From positions 22,754,001-22,818,000 of the forward strand of contig OZ231127.1 of assembly GCA_965153355.1 (NCBI GenBank): DNA of 64,000 bases, written 5' to 3'. Each line of letters begins with the position of its first letter. Position 1 is the first letter of the stretch. A model generated the notes under the pieces. The model saw only the letters and a program-made list of their open reading frames with translations, was not told the origin of the DNA and did not search any database. A program made the translations under genes and the position numbers. Shown in pieces: positions 35,007-46,722 of this stretch. Source of the stretch: Flaccisagitta enflata (taxonomy: Eukaryota > Chaetognatha > Sagittoidea > Aphragmophora).

Positions 35007-35550
35007 GTTGAAACTCGTGGGCGTAATCATATTTCAACAATTTAAACAACGACTCGACTCTTTCCATCTTCGACCTCCGAAACGAGAATTGGACAATGGC
35101 AGCATGCAGCGGCTGACACCGTCTCGACTGCTTCAACGTCATCTCGTGTATCTCACTTCGGTTTGAATCAGTGTCCGAGGTCAAACCGTTTGCGCGCAAT
35201 GAGGAACGACATTACGGCGGAGATGGAAGGATGCCGGCGCCTTTTACGCGCCGGTGCTGCTTGCGCCCAAGAGGCGAATGATTTCGACGACGCGCCTGTG
35301 AATCAGATGGCGCTCGACACGTTTCGGGACATGGTCTACGACTTTATATCGTTGCATGAGCAAATGGCGCTCGACTCGATGCCCGGCGACCCTCTTCGAT
35401 TCGCGGCGTCCACTCTGCGTCGAATCCTAGCGAATGGAACTTCCATGCGTTTCTTCGATCGTGAAAACTATCCAGAGGGTTTTCCTTCCAGCGCCGACAT
35501 CGTGAACGCAATATAATGCACCATCGAAAAGACCCGTCAACGAGTTCTCA
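35007..35550 (+). pseudogene. BEL/Pao gag 5' fragment, plus strand
   Basis: Leader and the start of gag, including SSRVSHFGLNQCPRSNRL and NDFDDAPVNQMALDTFRDMV, equivalent to 42,780-43,312 in the minus-strand element. It stops where it meets an inverted LTR; the junction is at the shared string TGGAACTGTCT, which occurs both in gag and at the LTR end. In the fragment the early gag frame is interrupted after the start codon. Confidence 0.75.
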
Positions 35551-36442
35551 TGGAACTGTCTGTGGGCGTCTATCTGACTGACGACTTGTGGTGAAAGAAG
35601 TTGGCCGATTGGAAAATTGGAAGGCGATCGTCTCGTTTATTCCATAAAAATTTCAACAACTGAAGAGAGGGGGAAAAATGAAAGGGAAAGTGGGCGTTAA
35701 TGGTGATCAGCAAACGCAAAAGATAACATGAAATCGAGACAGGACACAATAAAGGACAGAAACAGCACATGACAACATGTTCATCTTCTTCAGAGCCCAT
35801 GCCACCTGATAATACCTGCCCCTGCCCCGGCCTATCCCATTAGGTTCATCCATATCATCCCTATAGTAAGCTGATCGGGCAAGCGATAAAAACCATACTA
35901 AAATCCGGCGATAAAAATGCAAAGATGCAAAAGACAAGAATAACAGACCGGAAGACAAGATAAAAACAACGTTAATAAAAAGCAAAGACGCGTCTATAAA
36001 ACTTACTGTTAGGCCCACTTTTGTTGGTTTCAACCCACAGTCTATCGAAGTCAAATTAACGTTAATTGTCCGTTCATAAGTTCATCTGCAATAAAAAGAT
36101 GAGAGATCGGTGTAAATTAGCAAATTCCAAGGGCACATTCAATCAATCACGAAAATCAATCAATCACTTTAGGAAGCAATGCCGCAAATAAATAAAATCA
36201 ATCAATCCAAGAATTGGATGATACGAAAGGAACGAGTTACGTATGTATGCTACGTAATAAAAACAAATATGGCACAAAATACAAGGCGCAACCATATGGT
36301 TACCATCTAACGTTCAATATAAAAAATGGCGAGAAACAAAAGACACCGGCATTGAATGATAGAGAAAGAAGAAAAGCCAAAAGCACGCAAAAGAAACAAA
36401 AGCACACATACCCAATAAACGGACGGACGTACATTTCTAACA
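35551..36442 (-). mobile_element. BEL/Pao 3' LTR
   Basis: 892 bases, minus orientation, near identical to the 5' LTR at 43,313-44,205. Its inner side borders the internal region. The minus-strand sequence before it has a G-rich run (36,570-36,590) but no clean polypurine primer site. Confidence 0.85.
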
Positions 36443-37490
36443 TTCTGCCCAATTTTTGGAGATTTCAGAATTTCAAAATCCTGACATCTAGTTTCCAGTC
36501 GGGGAAGCCCTACTAAAAAACCATTACTACCTTCCTTAAAAAAAAAAAAAAATTTACATAGATACAGCCCCCCCCCCACCCCCCTACACCTCTTACATCC
36601 CACCTAACTATCAACAGATCGGCATTGCCTGAAAGATATTCCCACGTCCGGAAAGGATCCACCATCAGCAAATTTTCAGCGATCACGATGACGCGGATGG
36701 AGACAAGGCGCGAGGAGGTTGAGGCACCCCGTTCTGAAAAGTTGGGGGAAGGGGGAAGAGAGGCAGACCTTGGGCACTCAAGCCTGGGATTGGCTTGAGT
36801 GGAAAATAATGAGTAGGGACATACTATTTAAACTGTCATACGACAGTATTCGTAATAATGACTAAAAAGATTATGTCTAAAAACAAACACAACAAATGTA
36901 CATGTTCCAAAGACCAAACACAACAAGACAAAAAATTAAAATAAATTACTAATATATATATAAAAATGAATCTGTCCGTAAAAGAAAAAATTAATAAGCA
37001 TCATGGAGCGACCACATCACCTGCGCCTTCTCCTACAGAGGCAGGCGGGTCATTCCGGGTTCAACATCTCGTCGACTCGTGGGGCGGCGATAATGATGTG
37101 CGTCACGGCGACCGCATCAGCGCAGGTGGAGCCGGATGGCAGGACATCTTGACTCCGGCAGTGACTTCAGATGTAGACTGACACGCAGATGGAACAACGT
37201 CGTCAGCGGAAGCTTTGAAATGTTCGTGTTGAAGAACTGATAATGATAAGAACGTTTTTGGCACAATCATATGTACATGTAGACAGAGCGAATGAATCAG
37301 TGTTTTGATGTGTTAATGGAAATGGATAACATAATTGACAAGAGGACAGATGAAAGCATGGATAATCAGACCAAAAATGAATAATAACAACTCTTTGTAA
37401 ATATAACAAGTCAAGTTTCAATCATATATCTATAGTTACTAATGGACAGGCCCATGCGCCTTTTTCTCTCTCTCTCTCAAAACTTAGCGT
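36443..37490 (-). other. BEL/Pao 3' internal non-coding region
   Basis: Sequence between the integrase end and the 3' LTR. It holds an A/T homopolymer (36,538-36,554), a C-run (36,569-36,590) and a short GC-rich stretch at 37,010-37,180 without a supported gene. Confidence 0.4.
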
Positions 37491-37492
37491 TT

Positions 37493-37903
37493 TTATGAAT
37501 CTTCCCAGCACGCAGAAAGCTTTATGCGGTCTTCAAATGTGATCTCTTCATCTTGGAAATCAGAAAAAGCCCTCCGGACATGGGCTGATGATCTCGGCAC
37601 CCATGACGCGTCTGAAACTCCAGGTGTGACGAGGCGCGTTTCGTCCGCAATGACGACCATGTTGTCGACCATAAAAGTCTCTCTCGGATCTCGACAATTT
37701 GCTTCGCGCATGAAGAGCGACAAGTATTGAGCCCTCCCGATTTCCAAAAGACGCATCCACACGGTGCCGCCTCCATTGAATCTTCGCTGAGTCGGCGTCA
37801 GAGTTGACGCCTTGTTGCGCCAGGTCCAGAGAGGCGTTGTCGGATGTTGATGGATTGAGGACATGATTCGGTGTGAGGGCCTCATAATCATTTGAATCAT
37901 CAC
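37493..37903 (-). pseudogene. BEL/Pao integrase C-terminal part
   Basis: RRFNGGGTVWMRLLEIGRAQ then YLSLFMREANCRDPRETF match the post-core helix, and VDNMVVIADE plus FEDRIKLSACWED match the final beta-barrel and terminus. The catalytic core between 37,910 and 38,124 is much shortened, so the D,D,E core is largely lost too. Confidence 0.55.
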
Positions 37904-38123
37904 TGAGCGCGGTCAGAGGACGACAGTTGAGAATTCCTTCAACATCGACGACAGCAGTGTTGAAGGCATCGACGTGAAGGATGGCGCCAATAGAGATGGA
38001 AGCAAAATGGCGCTTGAAGAGACCGATGACTAGATCAGTTCTACAGTCTAAAGTGAATCGGTTGATTCCTGGGCGCCTTGCTGCAAAGCGGATGATTGCA
38101 TTACTATCGCATCGGCTGGCGTA

Positions 38124-38604
38124 TCAATCCGGTCTCTGTAAGAGCAGGTGCAGGATTGATGCGATTTCCGATGGAAGATTAGCCATTCGCTGATTCGCGT
38201 TCTTTTTAAAGTTCTTCTGGCATCCAAAGCACGTGTTGACGACGCTCTTGACAGCCTGAAGACCTTCTGTAATCCACACAAATTGGCGTAAGTGGCAGTG
38301 TATGCTTTGCACCCAGCAGTAAATCATTATGATGATAATGGCGAGTTAATGATTTCACATTCTCGTCTTTTGGCGGAAGGATGAAAGGAAATTTAGCGTC
38401 ATGTGCGATGTCGGCATTTTCCAATCGGCTGCCGACGCGAAGGATGCCGTCGTCATCGCCGAAAGGGTTCAACTTTAGCACCTCCTTATTCTTGATGATA
38501 AAGTCACGGCGGCTTCCTGGCTTAAAGGTTTTTAACTCAATTGGCCGAAGCGTCGGAATAATGTTGCCGCTGCGATGACTGACAGCTGTTTGCGCCTCCT
38601 CCAA
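38124..38604 (-). pseudogene. BEL/Pao integrase zinc domain
   Basis: LKLNPFGDDDGILRVGSRLE, then DAKFPFILPP and LTRHYHHNDLLLGAKHTL, then in another frame GLQAVKSVVNTCFGCQKNFK, giving the H..H...C..C zinc set of the integrase N-terminus. One frameshift divides it. Confidence 0.7.
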
Positions 38605-38926
38605 AGGCGTCTTCGCGTTACTTCCGGTTTAGGAAGAGGATTCTTTGCTGCAATTGGACAAAGGTATGTCTTTTCCTCTAACATTTTGCACGCTCTGATG
38701 TTTTTAAGGGAATCGCCCATCTCCTCTTGAGAGACGATTGGTGATGCAAAGTCATGGTAGAAAATGCGGTCAATGTTGCTGTTGAAGACGCGATTGTCGA
38801 GGATGCGATCGATGCTGTCGTTAAGGATGCGATCATCCGTTGCGATGGCGTTGATCGACGCCAAATCTCGCCCCCTCTTCCCCGTTTTTCCACACACAGT
38901 CCAACCGAACAAGCATCTGAAGCAAG
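38532..38926 (-). pseudogene. BEL/Pao pol linker before missing RT
   Basis: FRCLFGWTVCGKTGKRG resembles the FGWxxxG motif that follows the protease in BEL/Pao pol, then FYHDFASPIVSQEEMGDSLK matches the linker before the reverse transcriptase. The next sequence is already integrase, so the RT is deleted here. Confidence 0.55.
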
Positions 38927-39350
38927 TCAAGGATCCTGAAAAGGCTGGCGAATTTCTTGGCGTGGCGGCGTCGCATGCGCCGCTCCGATGATCATCATCA
39001 CACCGCCTTCTGCTTCTGGAAACTTTATTTCTCCGATGTGAGGCTGGTCGGATAGGTCGCGGAGAGAAGGAGGAATATTGCGTTCGCTCGTTAAGTATTC
39101 ACCCACCATGGCGTCGTTGATGTCGGCGCTATATTCCTCGTCGACCGATTGCATGGTGAATGATGCGATGAAACGATCCTCAGCAACATGACTTCCCACA
39201 GTAATCACCGTCATTTGCACTGTTTTTGTTGGAATCAGAAGACTGCGAATAACACTGGTACTGATTACGTCGCGATCAGCGCCTGAGTCGATCATAGCAT
39301 ATAGCGTCCTCTGTGCACGAATTGTTTATAATAGTCACTGGAACAATCGG
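38927..39350 (-). pseudogene. BEL/Pao retropepsin
   Basis: YAMIDSGADRDVIS carries the aspartic protease DSG triad, followed by beta-strand-like sequence. Just upstream RPIVPVTIINN lies in another frame, so a frameshift separates the strand preceding the active site. Confidence 0.65.
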
Positions 39351-39559
39351 ACGGACAACGTCGTCGAATGAAGAAACGGACCGCGACGTTGCCGTCGCCG
39401 CCCCCGGTCATGCCGTGGCGTTAGGAGAGAGTACTTCGTTGGATCGCTGCCTCCGTCGGCAGGGCCGTTGGTGCTGCTGCAGCCGCATCTTCTGGCTTTT
39501 TGAAAGGAGCCAGCGGTACTTTATTTCCCTACTTATTTTCTCCTTTCAACTCTTCCTTT

Positions 39560-39730
39560 TCTTCTTTCTTGTGGTAGGTGCGCCCGTGGAGAATAGTCGC
39601 GTGCCGCTTCTTGCAGATCTGGCAAGTTGGTCTGTTCGCGCACCCTTTGGCGTTGTGTCCTGGCGCGAGGCAGTGGAAGCAAAGACGTCGAGACATGATC
39701 TTCTGAACTCTCTCGCGTCCTTCAGCTCTA
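39560..39730 (-). pseudogene. BEL/Pao CCHC zinc knuckle
   Basis: REVQKIM-like basic lead, then CFHCLAPGHNAKGC (a CX2CX4HX4C knuckle) followed by CQICKKRHATILH, a second Cys/His pair typical of BEL/Pao Gag. It lies in a frame different from the longer open frames of this stretch. Confidence 0.75.
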
Positions 39731-39978
39731 ACAACTGATGACCACTCTTCGTTGATGCATTCCTGCTGACGTTGCAGCGGTCCGTCGACTGCACTTTTTG
39801 CTTGCCATTGGTCAAGGCATCCTCATATGATGATGGCGCCTCTTTTTCTGTCGTTGCGACTGCTGCCACTGATGCTGTTTTGCAGCTTGCGCCTTAGTTG
39901 CGCTGAATCACCGCCCATGTCTCAATCATATGAACCAAGTTATCGAATGAAAATAACTGACCATTTTGGGCTGCTTCA

Positions 39979-40376
39979 TTATTGCTTTTCCCAGAATTTA
40001 TCTGCAAGATGAGGAACCCTCTTATTGAGGATTTCCTGCAGCAGCTCGTCACGATAGCATTGTTGCACCTCTCCACAGGTCCTCGCAATCTTCTTTGCTT
40101 TTTGCAACCTTGCAGACAAATTAAAATGCCTTGCATGGTCGGCCGACTGGATCTTAGCCTCCGCGACGATTTCGTTAACCAGCGCCGCAATGTTGCAGCG
40201 CCTTGCCATAAAGACAACGTCCATTTGTGCGAAGGCGTAGTCAATCTCTCCTCTTGCTGTTGCTTCAGTTGCATCAATCGTCGCAGTTTCAATGATCTCC
40301 TTTGCCGGACCAGCAAACCATGAAGGCAATTCCAATAAGGTGTCCATTTGCGTCAAGCCTTCATGCTTTCAGCATC
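39979..40376 (-). pseudogene. BEL/Pao Gag core (DUF1759-like)
   Basis: Continues from the previous segment with TQMDTLLELPSWFAGPAKEI, then ARGEIDYAFAQMDVVFMARR and RDELLQEILNKRVPHLADKF. The W..F (15-25 residues) L..L.G.A pattern and the later L...F match the Gag core common in BEL/Pao polyproteins. Confidence 0.65.
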
Positions 40377-42794
40377 TTTGAACTTCCTCTTCCACATCAT
40401 GAAATCGGTGGATGAAAGCTCCTGCAGAGGCTTCTCAGGTCTTGCTCTCTCCAATGCTTTGAGGCCGACCTCCCTTGCTCGCATATAATCGTTGTACGCC
40501 GCCCTCTCCAAGAACATGTCCAGAGCCGGATTGTTGGGCATCTGTACATGAACTTCCGGTTGACGAGCTACTTGATGAAGCTCCACCTGATGATACGCTG
40601 GGTCTTGTTGGGTAGGCGTATTGTTTGACCGGAATCTCTTTTTGGTGGTTTTTACGCTCCACCCACCTTCTTCTTGCTGATTCATTTGTTGTTGACGATC
40701 ATCTCGATGGAATCGGGGAGCATCAAAATCTTGGCGGACGTACTGTCGCTGTTGTTGTTCTTCTTTTCGTTGTTTTTCTTCTTCTCTCGCTGCGGCAAGG
40801 TCAAAGTCTCTCTGCTGAATCTGCATCCTCAAACTATCCACTTCTTGCTGCAAACGTTGATTCTGCTGGATGACTTCCACCGAGGCGTTGCTAGAGGCGC
40901 TTGCGCTACTTTTGGCAGCGCCTTCGGCTGCAATCCACTCATTGTCTTCTTTGGAGAGGACTTTTCTTCTCTTATCCTGCAGCTGCTGTAATGCCAACTT
41001 CGCGTCAGCGGCCTCCTGCCTCTGCCTCCCCTGCGCATCGCCTCGTTGCATCCACCTCTCCGCTTCAGTGCACGTGTTGAAGACCTTTTCTTCTTGATGG
41101 GGAAGTCCAGTCTCCCTTCTAGCAGAACCAATCTGCTTCGCAAAGATCACTTCCGGTGCGGTAAGGAGAATGGGTGCCGCTGGAGCTTGATGATGCTGAT
41201 ACTGATGCTGTTGCTGTTGTTGAAACCGTTGCTGCTGCCACTGTTGATGTTGAAGCTGCTGCTGCTGGTCAGGATACTGTTGCTGCTCATTCTGCTGCTG
41301 CAGTTGATGCTGTCGCTGTCCTTGCTGCTGCTGCTGCTCACCTGTTGCTGCTGCTGCATGTTTAGCAACGGACGTTTCCGCTGGCTGCACATGACGTTGC
41401 TGCAAGTTCAAAGTGAAAATAGATCGACGGTCCTTTGATGGATGCTGCGGCTGCTGCTTGTCCAGCTCAGACAGTTGTCTAAGCTTCACATCTCGCTGCT
41501 CTAAAGCTCCACCAATGCCTTCGTCGTTCAGAGGCTATTCCAATGCCTTCGTTGCATCTCTGCCGCATTTGTTGAATACTCCTGCCCTTCTATCTTCATC
41601 ACGCTGCTGCTGCTGGCGAAAGTTACACATTCTGTCGTATAACTCTTTGTCTTCTTGTGATGAGCTTAGCTGTTGGAATCCCAATGGCACCGCGATCGGC
41701 GCCTTTGGGGCTGTTGCTGCACCACCATCTTCACCTTCAGCCATCATGCGCAGTCGTTGTTCTGCAAGGCGTTGCTGTCCTTCTTCTGTCTCTCCACTAA
41801 CATTCCCGCAGCTTCGACAGTGGTCATTTGACGCTGGAGATCCACTACCACGCTGGGATTGCGGTGAGTTGCTGTTGTTGCTGCAGTTATTTCGGCCATC
41901 GTTCTCCTGCATCATTTTGCCGCTGTTGTTTTTGTTCTTGCGGCTGCGGTTGGCGTTGTTGCAGCTCTTATTGCTGTTGCTGTTGCTACTGCTGCTGTAG
42001 CAGATCTTGTTGGTGCTGTTGTTGCTGCTGCTGTTGTTGCTGCTGTTGATCGTTTTGTTGCTGTTGTTGATCCACATGTTGTGGCGCCGGCTGCAGGATC
42101 TGATGTTCTTGCTGGCACGAAATTATTGGGTTATTTGCAACTGCTGCTGCTGCAGCAAAATCGCGCTACTGCCGTTGAGCCATCGTTTGCTGCTGCTCCT
42201 GTGGTCGGTGGATTTGGCGTTGCTGTTGGAGTTGTTGCTGCTGCATCTGCAATTGATGCTGCTGCTGTTGCTCCTGTTGCTGTCGCTGCTCCTCCTCCGT
42301 TGTTGCTGCTGCATGTCGTCTATTAGCCGCCGGCCGTGTCGCATTTCCTCCTCCAGCTGTCTACCCCATCTGTCTCTCTCCGCACTCCTGTTGACAAGGC
42401 GTCGCCTCGCCCTCTCCTGCGGCGTCAATCCGTTAGTCACCCCCGACTTGCGAGCATCGGCGTCAATCGAATCCATAAGCATGTCGTCAACTGATCCATC
42501 GGAGACGCACGCGCAGGTTCGATTTCCGAGACCAGATCTGGGACCCACAGATTGTCGGCATCTCCTCTTTGGATCGGCGGCAGATTTAAGAATTGACCGC
42601 CAGTTGGAGATTGCGCACCATGTCGAGGGCAGGAAGTGGCAAGTATTCGGATCCGTCGGGGTTTGGCGATGACGGTCGCATCCTTGGGGTTGGAGCGCCA
42701 TTAACATTGTCTCGGGCAGCGTGAGTGTCAGTTGGGAGACTGTTCCATGAGAATTCATTGATGAGTCTTTACGATTCCCGATGTCGTTATTCAC
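40353..42794 (-). pseudogene. BEL/Pao gag, glutamine-rich middle
   Basis: Two main open stretches (42,123-42,794 and 40,353-41,489) with long CAG/CAA arrays giving runs of Gln, for example after residue 50 of the second. Near the end come NNPALDMFLERAAYNDYMRA and SSTDFMMWKRKFKDAESMKA, the start of a Gag-core domain. The CAG arrays create several shadow frames on both strands (poly-Leu, poly-Ser, poly-Cys), which are not genes. Confidence 0.7.
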
Positions 42795-43221
42795 TGCGTG
42801 ATGATATCGGCGTTGGAAGGAAAACCCTCTGGATAGTTCTCACGATCGAAGAAACGCATGGAGTCCCATTCGCGCCGAATTCGACGCAGAGTGGACGCCG
42901 CGAATCGAAGAGGGTCGCCAGACATCGAGTCGAGCGTCATCTGCCTTGCGTATGATATAAAGTCGTACACCATATCCAGAAGGCCGTGCCGAGCGCCATC
43001 TGATTCACAGGCGGCGTCATCGAAGTCGTTCGTCCCTTCGCCCGGTGCAAGTAGACGGCAAAGGCGTCGAAAAGGCGCCGGCATCCTTCCATTTCCGCAG
43101 TGATGTCGTTCCTCATTGCGCGCAAGCGATTCGACCTCGGACACTGATTCAAACCGAAGTGAGATACACGAGATGACGTTGAAGCGGTCGAGGCGATTTC
43201 GTCGTTACGCGCGGCTGCCAT
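42791..43221 (-). pseudogene. BEL/Pao gag N-terminal part
   Basis: Begins with ATG at 43,221 after the LTR leader and reads NQCPRSNRLRAMRNDITAEM, then MALDSMPGDPLRFAAST-type sequence and RFFDRENYPEGFPSNAD. It shifts frame about 43,090-42,990, where the plus-oriented fragment at 35,163-35,516 is still open. This suggests the inactivation happened after the two copies separated. Confidence 0.65.
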
Positions 43222-43312
43222 TGTCCAATTTAGCTTTCGGAGGTCGAAGATGGAAAGAATCCGCGTGGATTTTTAAATTGTTGAAATATAAATTACGCCC
43301 ACGAGTTTCAAC

Positions 43313-44205
43313 TGGCACTGTCTATAAGCGTCTATCTGACTGACGACTTGTGGTGAAAGAAAGTTGTGATTAGAAAATAGGGAAGGGCGATCGTCTCGTT
43401 TATTCCATAAAAAAGAATTTCAGCAACTGAAGAGAGGGGGAAAAATGAAAGGGAAAGTGGGCGTTAATTGTGATCAGCAAACGCAACAGATAACATGAAA
43501 TCGAGACAGGACACAATAAAGGACAGAAACAGCACATGACAACATGTTCATCTTCTTCAGAGCCCATGCCACCTGATAATACCTGCCCCTGCGCCGGCCC
43601 CATTAGATTCGTCATATCATTCCCATAGTAAGCTGATCGGGCAAGCGATAAGAAACCATACTAAAATCCGGCGATAAAAATGCAAAAGGGCAAAAGACAA
43701 AAATAACAGACCGGAAGACAAGATGAAACAACGTTAATAAAAGCAAACGCGTCTATAAAACTTACTTTTGAAGCCCCACTTTCGTTGGTTTCAACCCACA
43801 GTCTGTGAAAGTCAAATTAACGTTAATTGTCCGTTCATAAGTTCATCTGCAATAAAAAGATGAGAGATTATTGAAATTAGCAAATTCCAAGGGCACATTC
43901 AATCAATCACGAAAAATCAATCAATCACTTTAGGAAGCAATGCCGCAAATAAATAAAATCAATCAATCAAAAATTGGATGATACGAAAGACGAGTTACGT
44001 ATGTATGCCTACGTAATAAAAGCAAATGGCACAAAATACAAGGCGCAACCATATGGCAGTTTACCCATCTAGCGTTCAATATAAAAAATGGCGAAAACAA
44101 AAAGACACACGGCATTGAATAATAGAGAAAGAAGAAAAGCCAAAAGCACGCAAAAGAAACAAAAGCACACATACCCAATAAACGGACGGACGTACATTTC
44201 TAACA
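43313..44205 (-). mobile_element. BEL/Pao 5' LTR
   Basis: 893 bases; minus strand TGTTAGAAATGT to GACAGTGCCA. The right flank is GGTCTCATATG. The left flank of the plus-oriented LTR (34,119) is TGAAAAGG, so no target duplication joins the outer ends. Confidence 0.85.
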
Positions 44206-44268
44206 GGTCTCATATGAAAAAGTGCAAATTTTCCTAAGAAGATCTAAAGGAAATTGGTACTTTTTAGT

Positions 44269-44493
44269 TTAAGACACGATATCCATTATAGAATAATCTT
44301 TGAAATAGTCTTTGAGAAGTAAATGTCTTTCTTCACAACATGAATCTTGCCATGCCTTGGCATGCCAGGCCACAAGTTTGATGGACAGGACCGGCTGATA
44401 AGGTATGAAAGGATGGGAATGTCCGGAAGTCTTCGGACAAAATGTACAGTACCACCGGCCCATTACAGTATCAGTTTCTGACTGAAAACACAC
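44269..44493 (-). CDS. Hypothetical open frame, doubtful
   Basis: 74 codons with a normal amino-acid mix (VMGRWYCTFCPKTSGHSHPF, VLSIKLVAWHAKAWQDSCC). No family recognised, no splice context checked successfully. Could be an exon or a transposon relic. Confidence 0.2.
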   Translation of the reverse strand: MCFQSETDTVMGRWYCTFCPKTSGHSHPFIPYQPVLSIKLVAWHAKAWQDSCCEERHLLLKDYFKDYSIMDIVS

Positions 44494-44581
44494 TTTCAGG
44501 GTAGGCTGATGAACAAGGTTTGTTTGACTAATGAAGTATCGAATCGTTTTCCGTCTCGGTTAAAAGTTCGTCCTCCCACTG

Positions 44582-44585
<4 letters not shown>

Positions 44586-44654
<69 letters not shown>
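44586..44654. repeat. (GA)n microsatellite
   Basis: Uninterrupted GA run of about 69 bases. Confidence 0.97.
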
Positions 44655-44657
<3 letters not shown>

Positions 44658-44720
44658 TGAGTTTTTGTTGGTAAGAGAGAAAAAGTCATTTAAGATCCCA
44701 CCAGGCAACGGGTGGTACCC

Positions 44721-45270
44721 TGCCATCAATTACAACTGTAACGAAAGAAACCTTTATTGAGCACAAAGTATTTATATTGAGGAATTCCGCTTTGTTTTCT
44801 CTGAAAGCACATGATCTACCATTTTGTCATGCAAAATTTTAAAGCACTAACTGAAATGGTTTGGCGGCAACACCTATTTGAACAAAAAAATTGATAAACA
44901 AGTTTAAGCAAATTTTGAATCGGAAAATATTAAGATATTTACTCAAATTTTTTCTATTATGAAAAAATTTTGAAAAATGAAAAGAATTGATATATCAACA
45001 AGTATTCTTGACTAATTTGGTCATTTTCATTCAATTTACATAAATTTAAACAAATTTTTATATAAAAAATTACTAAAAAATGATGTTTTTACGGAAAATC
45101 TTGTCAAATTTGGAAATCATGTGGAAACCAAACCGCTTGAGCCAGTGCTTTGAAATTTTGCATGGATAAATGGTAGGATATGTATTTTAAGATAATACAA
45201 AGCAAAATTGCTCAATATGAATACCTTAAGCATAATAAAGGTTTCTTTCGTTACAGTTGTATTTGATGAC
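44721..45270. mobile_element. Palindromic element, ~550 bp
   Basis: Ends TACAACTGTAACGAAAG.. at 44,731 and the exact inverse ending at 45,261, extended outward by TGCCATCAA and TTTGATGACA. Inner pairing includes TTTTGTCATGCAAAATTT and the inverse AAATTTTGCATGG. Unique AT-rich loop. No coding. Confidence 0.75.
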
Positions 45271-45365
45271 AGGTAAACGTTAGCTACAATGGTTGGATCG
45301 TGAACTGCAGTCGAAGTGAAGAAAGGGAGATGGTATGGCGCATAAGTGCTGGAGAAGTACAAGTA

Positions 45366-45907
45366 CTATCTTGGAAAAAATAAAAGTCCAAGCTGGTTAA
45401 AAGAATGATTTTATTTTAAATATGATAAAATAATGACCATTTTTATAAGCTCAGTGTTTAGAATAACCTTGTTAGAGTTTAAAAACCGCTTGCATATAAT
45501 GCCTCCACACAATCTTTTACAATTTCTGAGAATGAACGTTCTCATTTTTTTGGATGTAGAATCCAAACGAATCTAGCCATGAGTCTCTGCTTGGCGGCAA
45601 TAGATAGCTGATCAAGAGCTTCAAAATGGTCACTGATTTTCCTTTCAAATTTTACATATCAAAGCCACACTGTAACAAAATGTCATGCGTTTATGATCTA
45701 TTCAAGTCTTGTGTCCATTTCCTAAAATCAACACTTCCACTTATTTTGATGTAAAATCTAAACAAGCAACGCAATGAGTCTCAGCTTAGCACCATTTGCT
45801 AGCCCTGTTTATTAGCTTCATTTTGGTCACCAATTTTCATATCAAATCATGTATATCAAAGCTATAATATGACAAAACATCCTGGACTTTTATTTTTTCC
45901 AAGATAG
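45366..45907. mobile_element. TIR element (MITE-like), ~540 bp
   Basis: Perfect terminal inverted repeat of about 25 bases: CTATCTTGGAAAAAATAAAA at 45,366 and its inverse ending GATAG at 45,907. Inside are two diverged direct repeats (about 45,560-45,690 and 45,760-45,890), each with ATGAGTCTC. Same plan as the element at 22,000 (TIR plus two internal repeats) but unrelated ends. Confidence 0.8.
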
Positions 45908-46029
45908 AACAAGGCAGATTAAGATAAGGAAGACGGGGTTCAGATCGGGGAGATTCAGGACGGGGCGCATCGGGAGGTTCTGTAGAGGGAGAGAACAAAG
46001 GGAATAATTACGTAAACGATTAACCCGGG

Positions 46030-46227
46030 GTTACAATATCATCGCGGACATGTGGGTAGGGGCGTAAACCACCCCCTCTTCCCCATACACACACTTCACG
46101 CAATCGCGACCGCAGCACCTTAAATGCGCATTTTCAAACTATTCAACTTTCAGGGTTATAAACCGACCAACCGACGGAAGGACGGACAAAGCCTCCTATA
46201 GAATCGCGAGTCCGCGACGAAAAAGAG
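46030..46227 (-). mobile_element. Hairpin-ended element, degenerate
   Basis: TACAATATCATCGCGGACAT, GTGGGTAGGGGCG, then CGACCAACCGACGGAAGG and AAGCCTCCTATAGAATCG with the hairpin GTCGCG/CGCGAC-like end ATCGCGAGTCCGCGACG. Confidence 0.55.

Positions 46228-46722
<495 letters not shown>

Larger units (their letters stand above)
36443..43312 (-). pseudogene. BEL/Pao internal region, RT deleted
   Basis: Read on the minus strand from high to low coordinates. Gag start (43,221) with NQCPRSNRLRAMRNDITAEM; Gln-rich segment; Gag core; CCHC knuckle; retropepsin; pol linker; integrase zinc domain; integrase C-terminus. Frames are broken by several frameshifts and stops. The reverse transcriptase and RNase H, normally about 500-700 codons between the linker (about 38,600) and the integrase zinc domain, are absent, so the copy cannot replicate alone. 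BEL/Pao identity rests on the knuckle CFHCLAPGHNAKGC followed by CQICKKRHATILH and the integrase phrase DGILRVGSRLENAD. Confidence 0.85.

Noticed and set aside
41413-42672. Several 60-220 codon plus-strand frames rich in Leu, Ala or Cys
   Set aside because: Antisense shadows of the CAG-rich gag of the minus-strand BEL/Pao element.
43313-44205. Target-site duplication around the BEL/Pao insert
   Set aside because: Flanks at 34,119 (..TGAAAAGG), 35,551 (..GTTCTCA) and 44,205 (GGTCTCAT) share no adjacent 4-6 base duplication; rearrangement at the 35,551 joint explains one side only.
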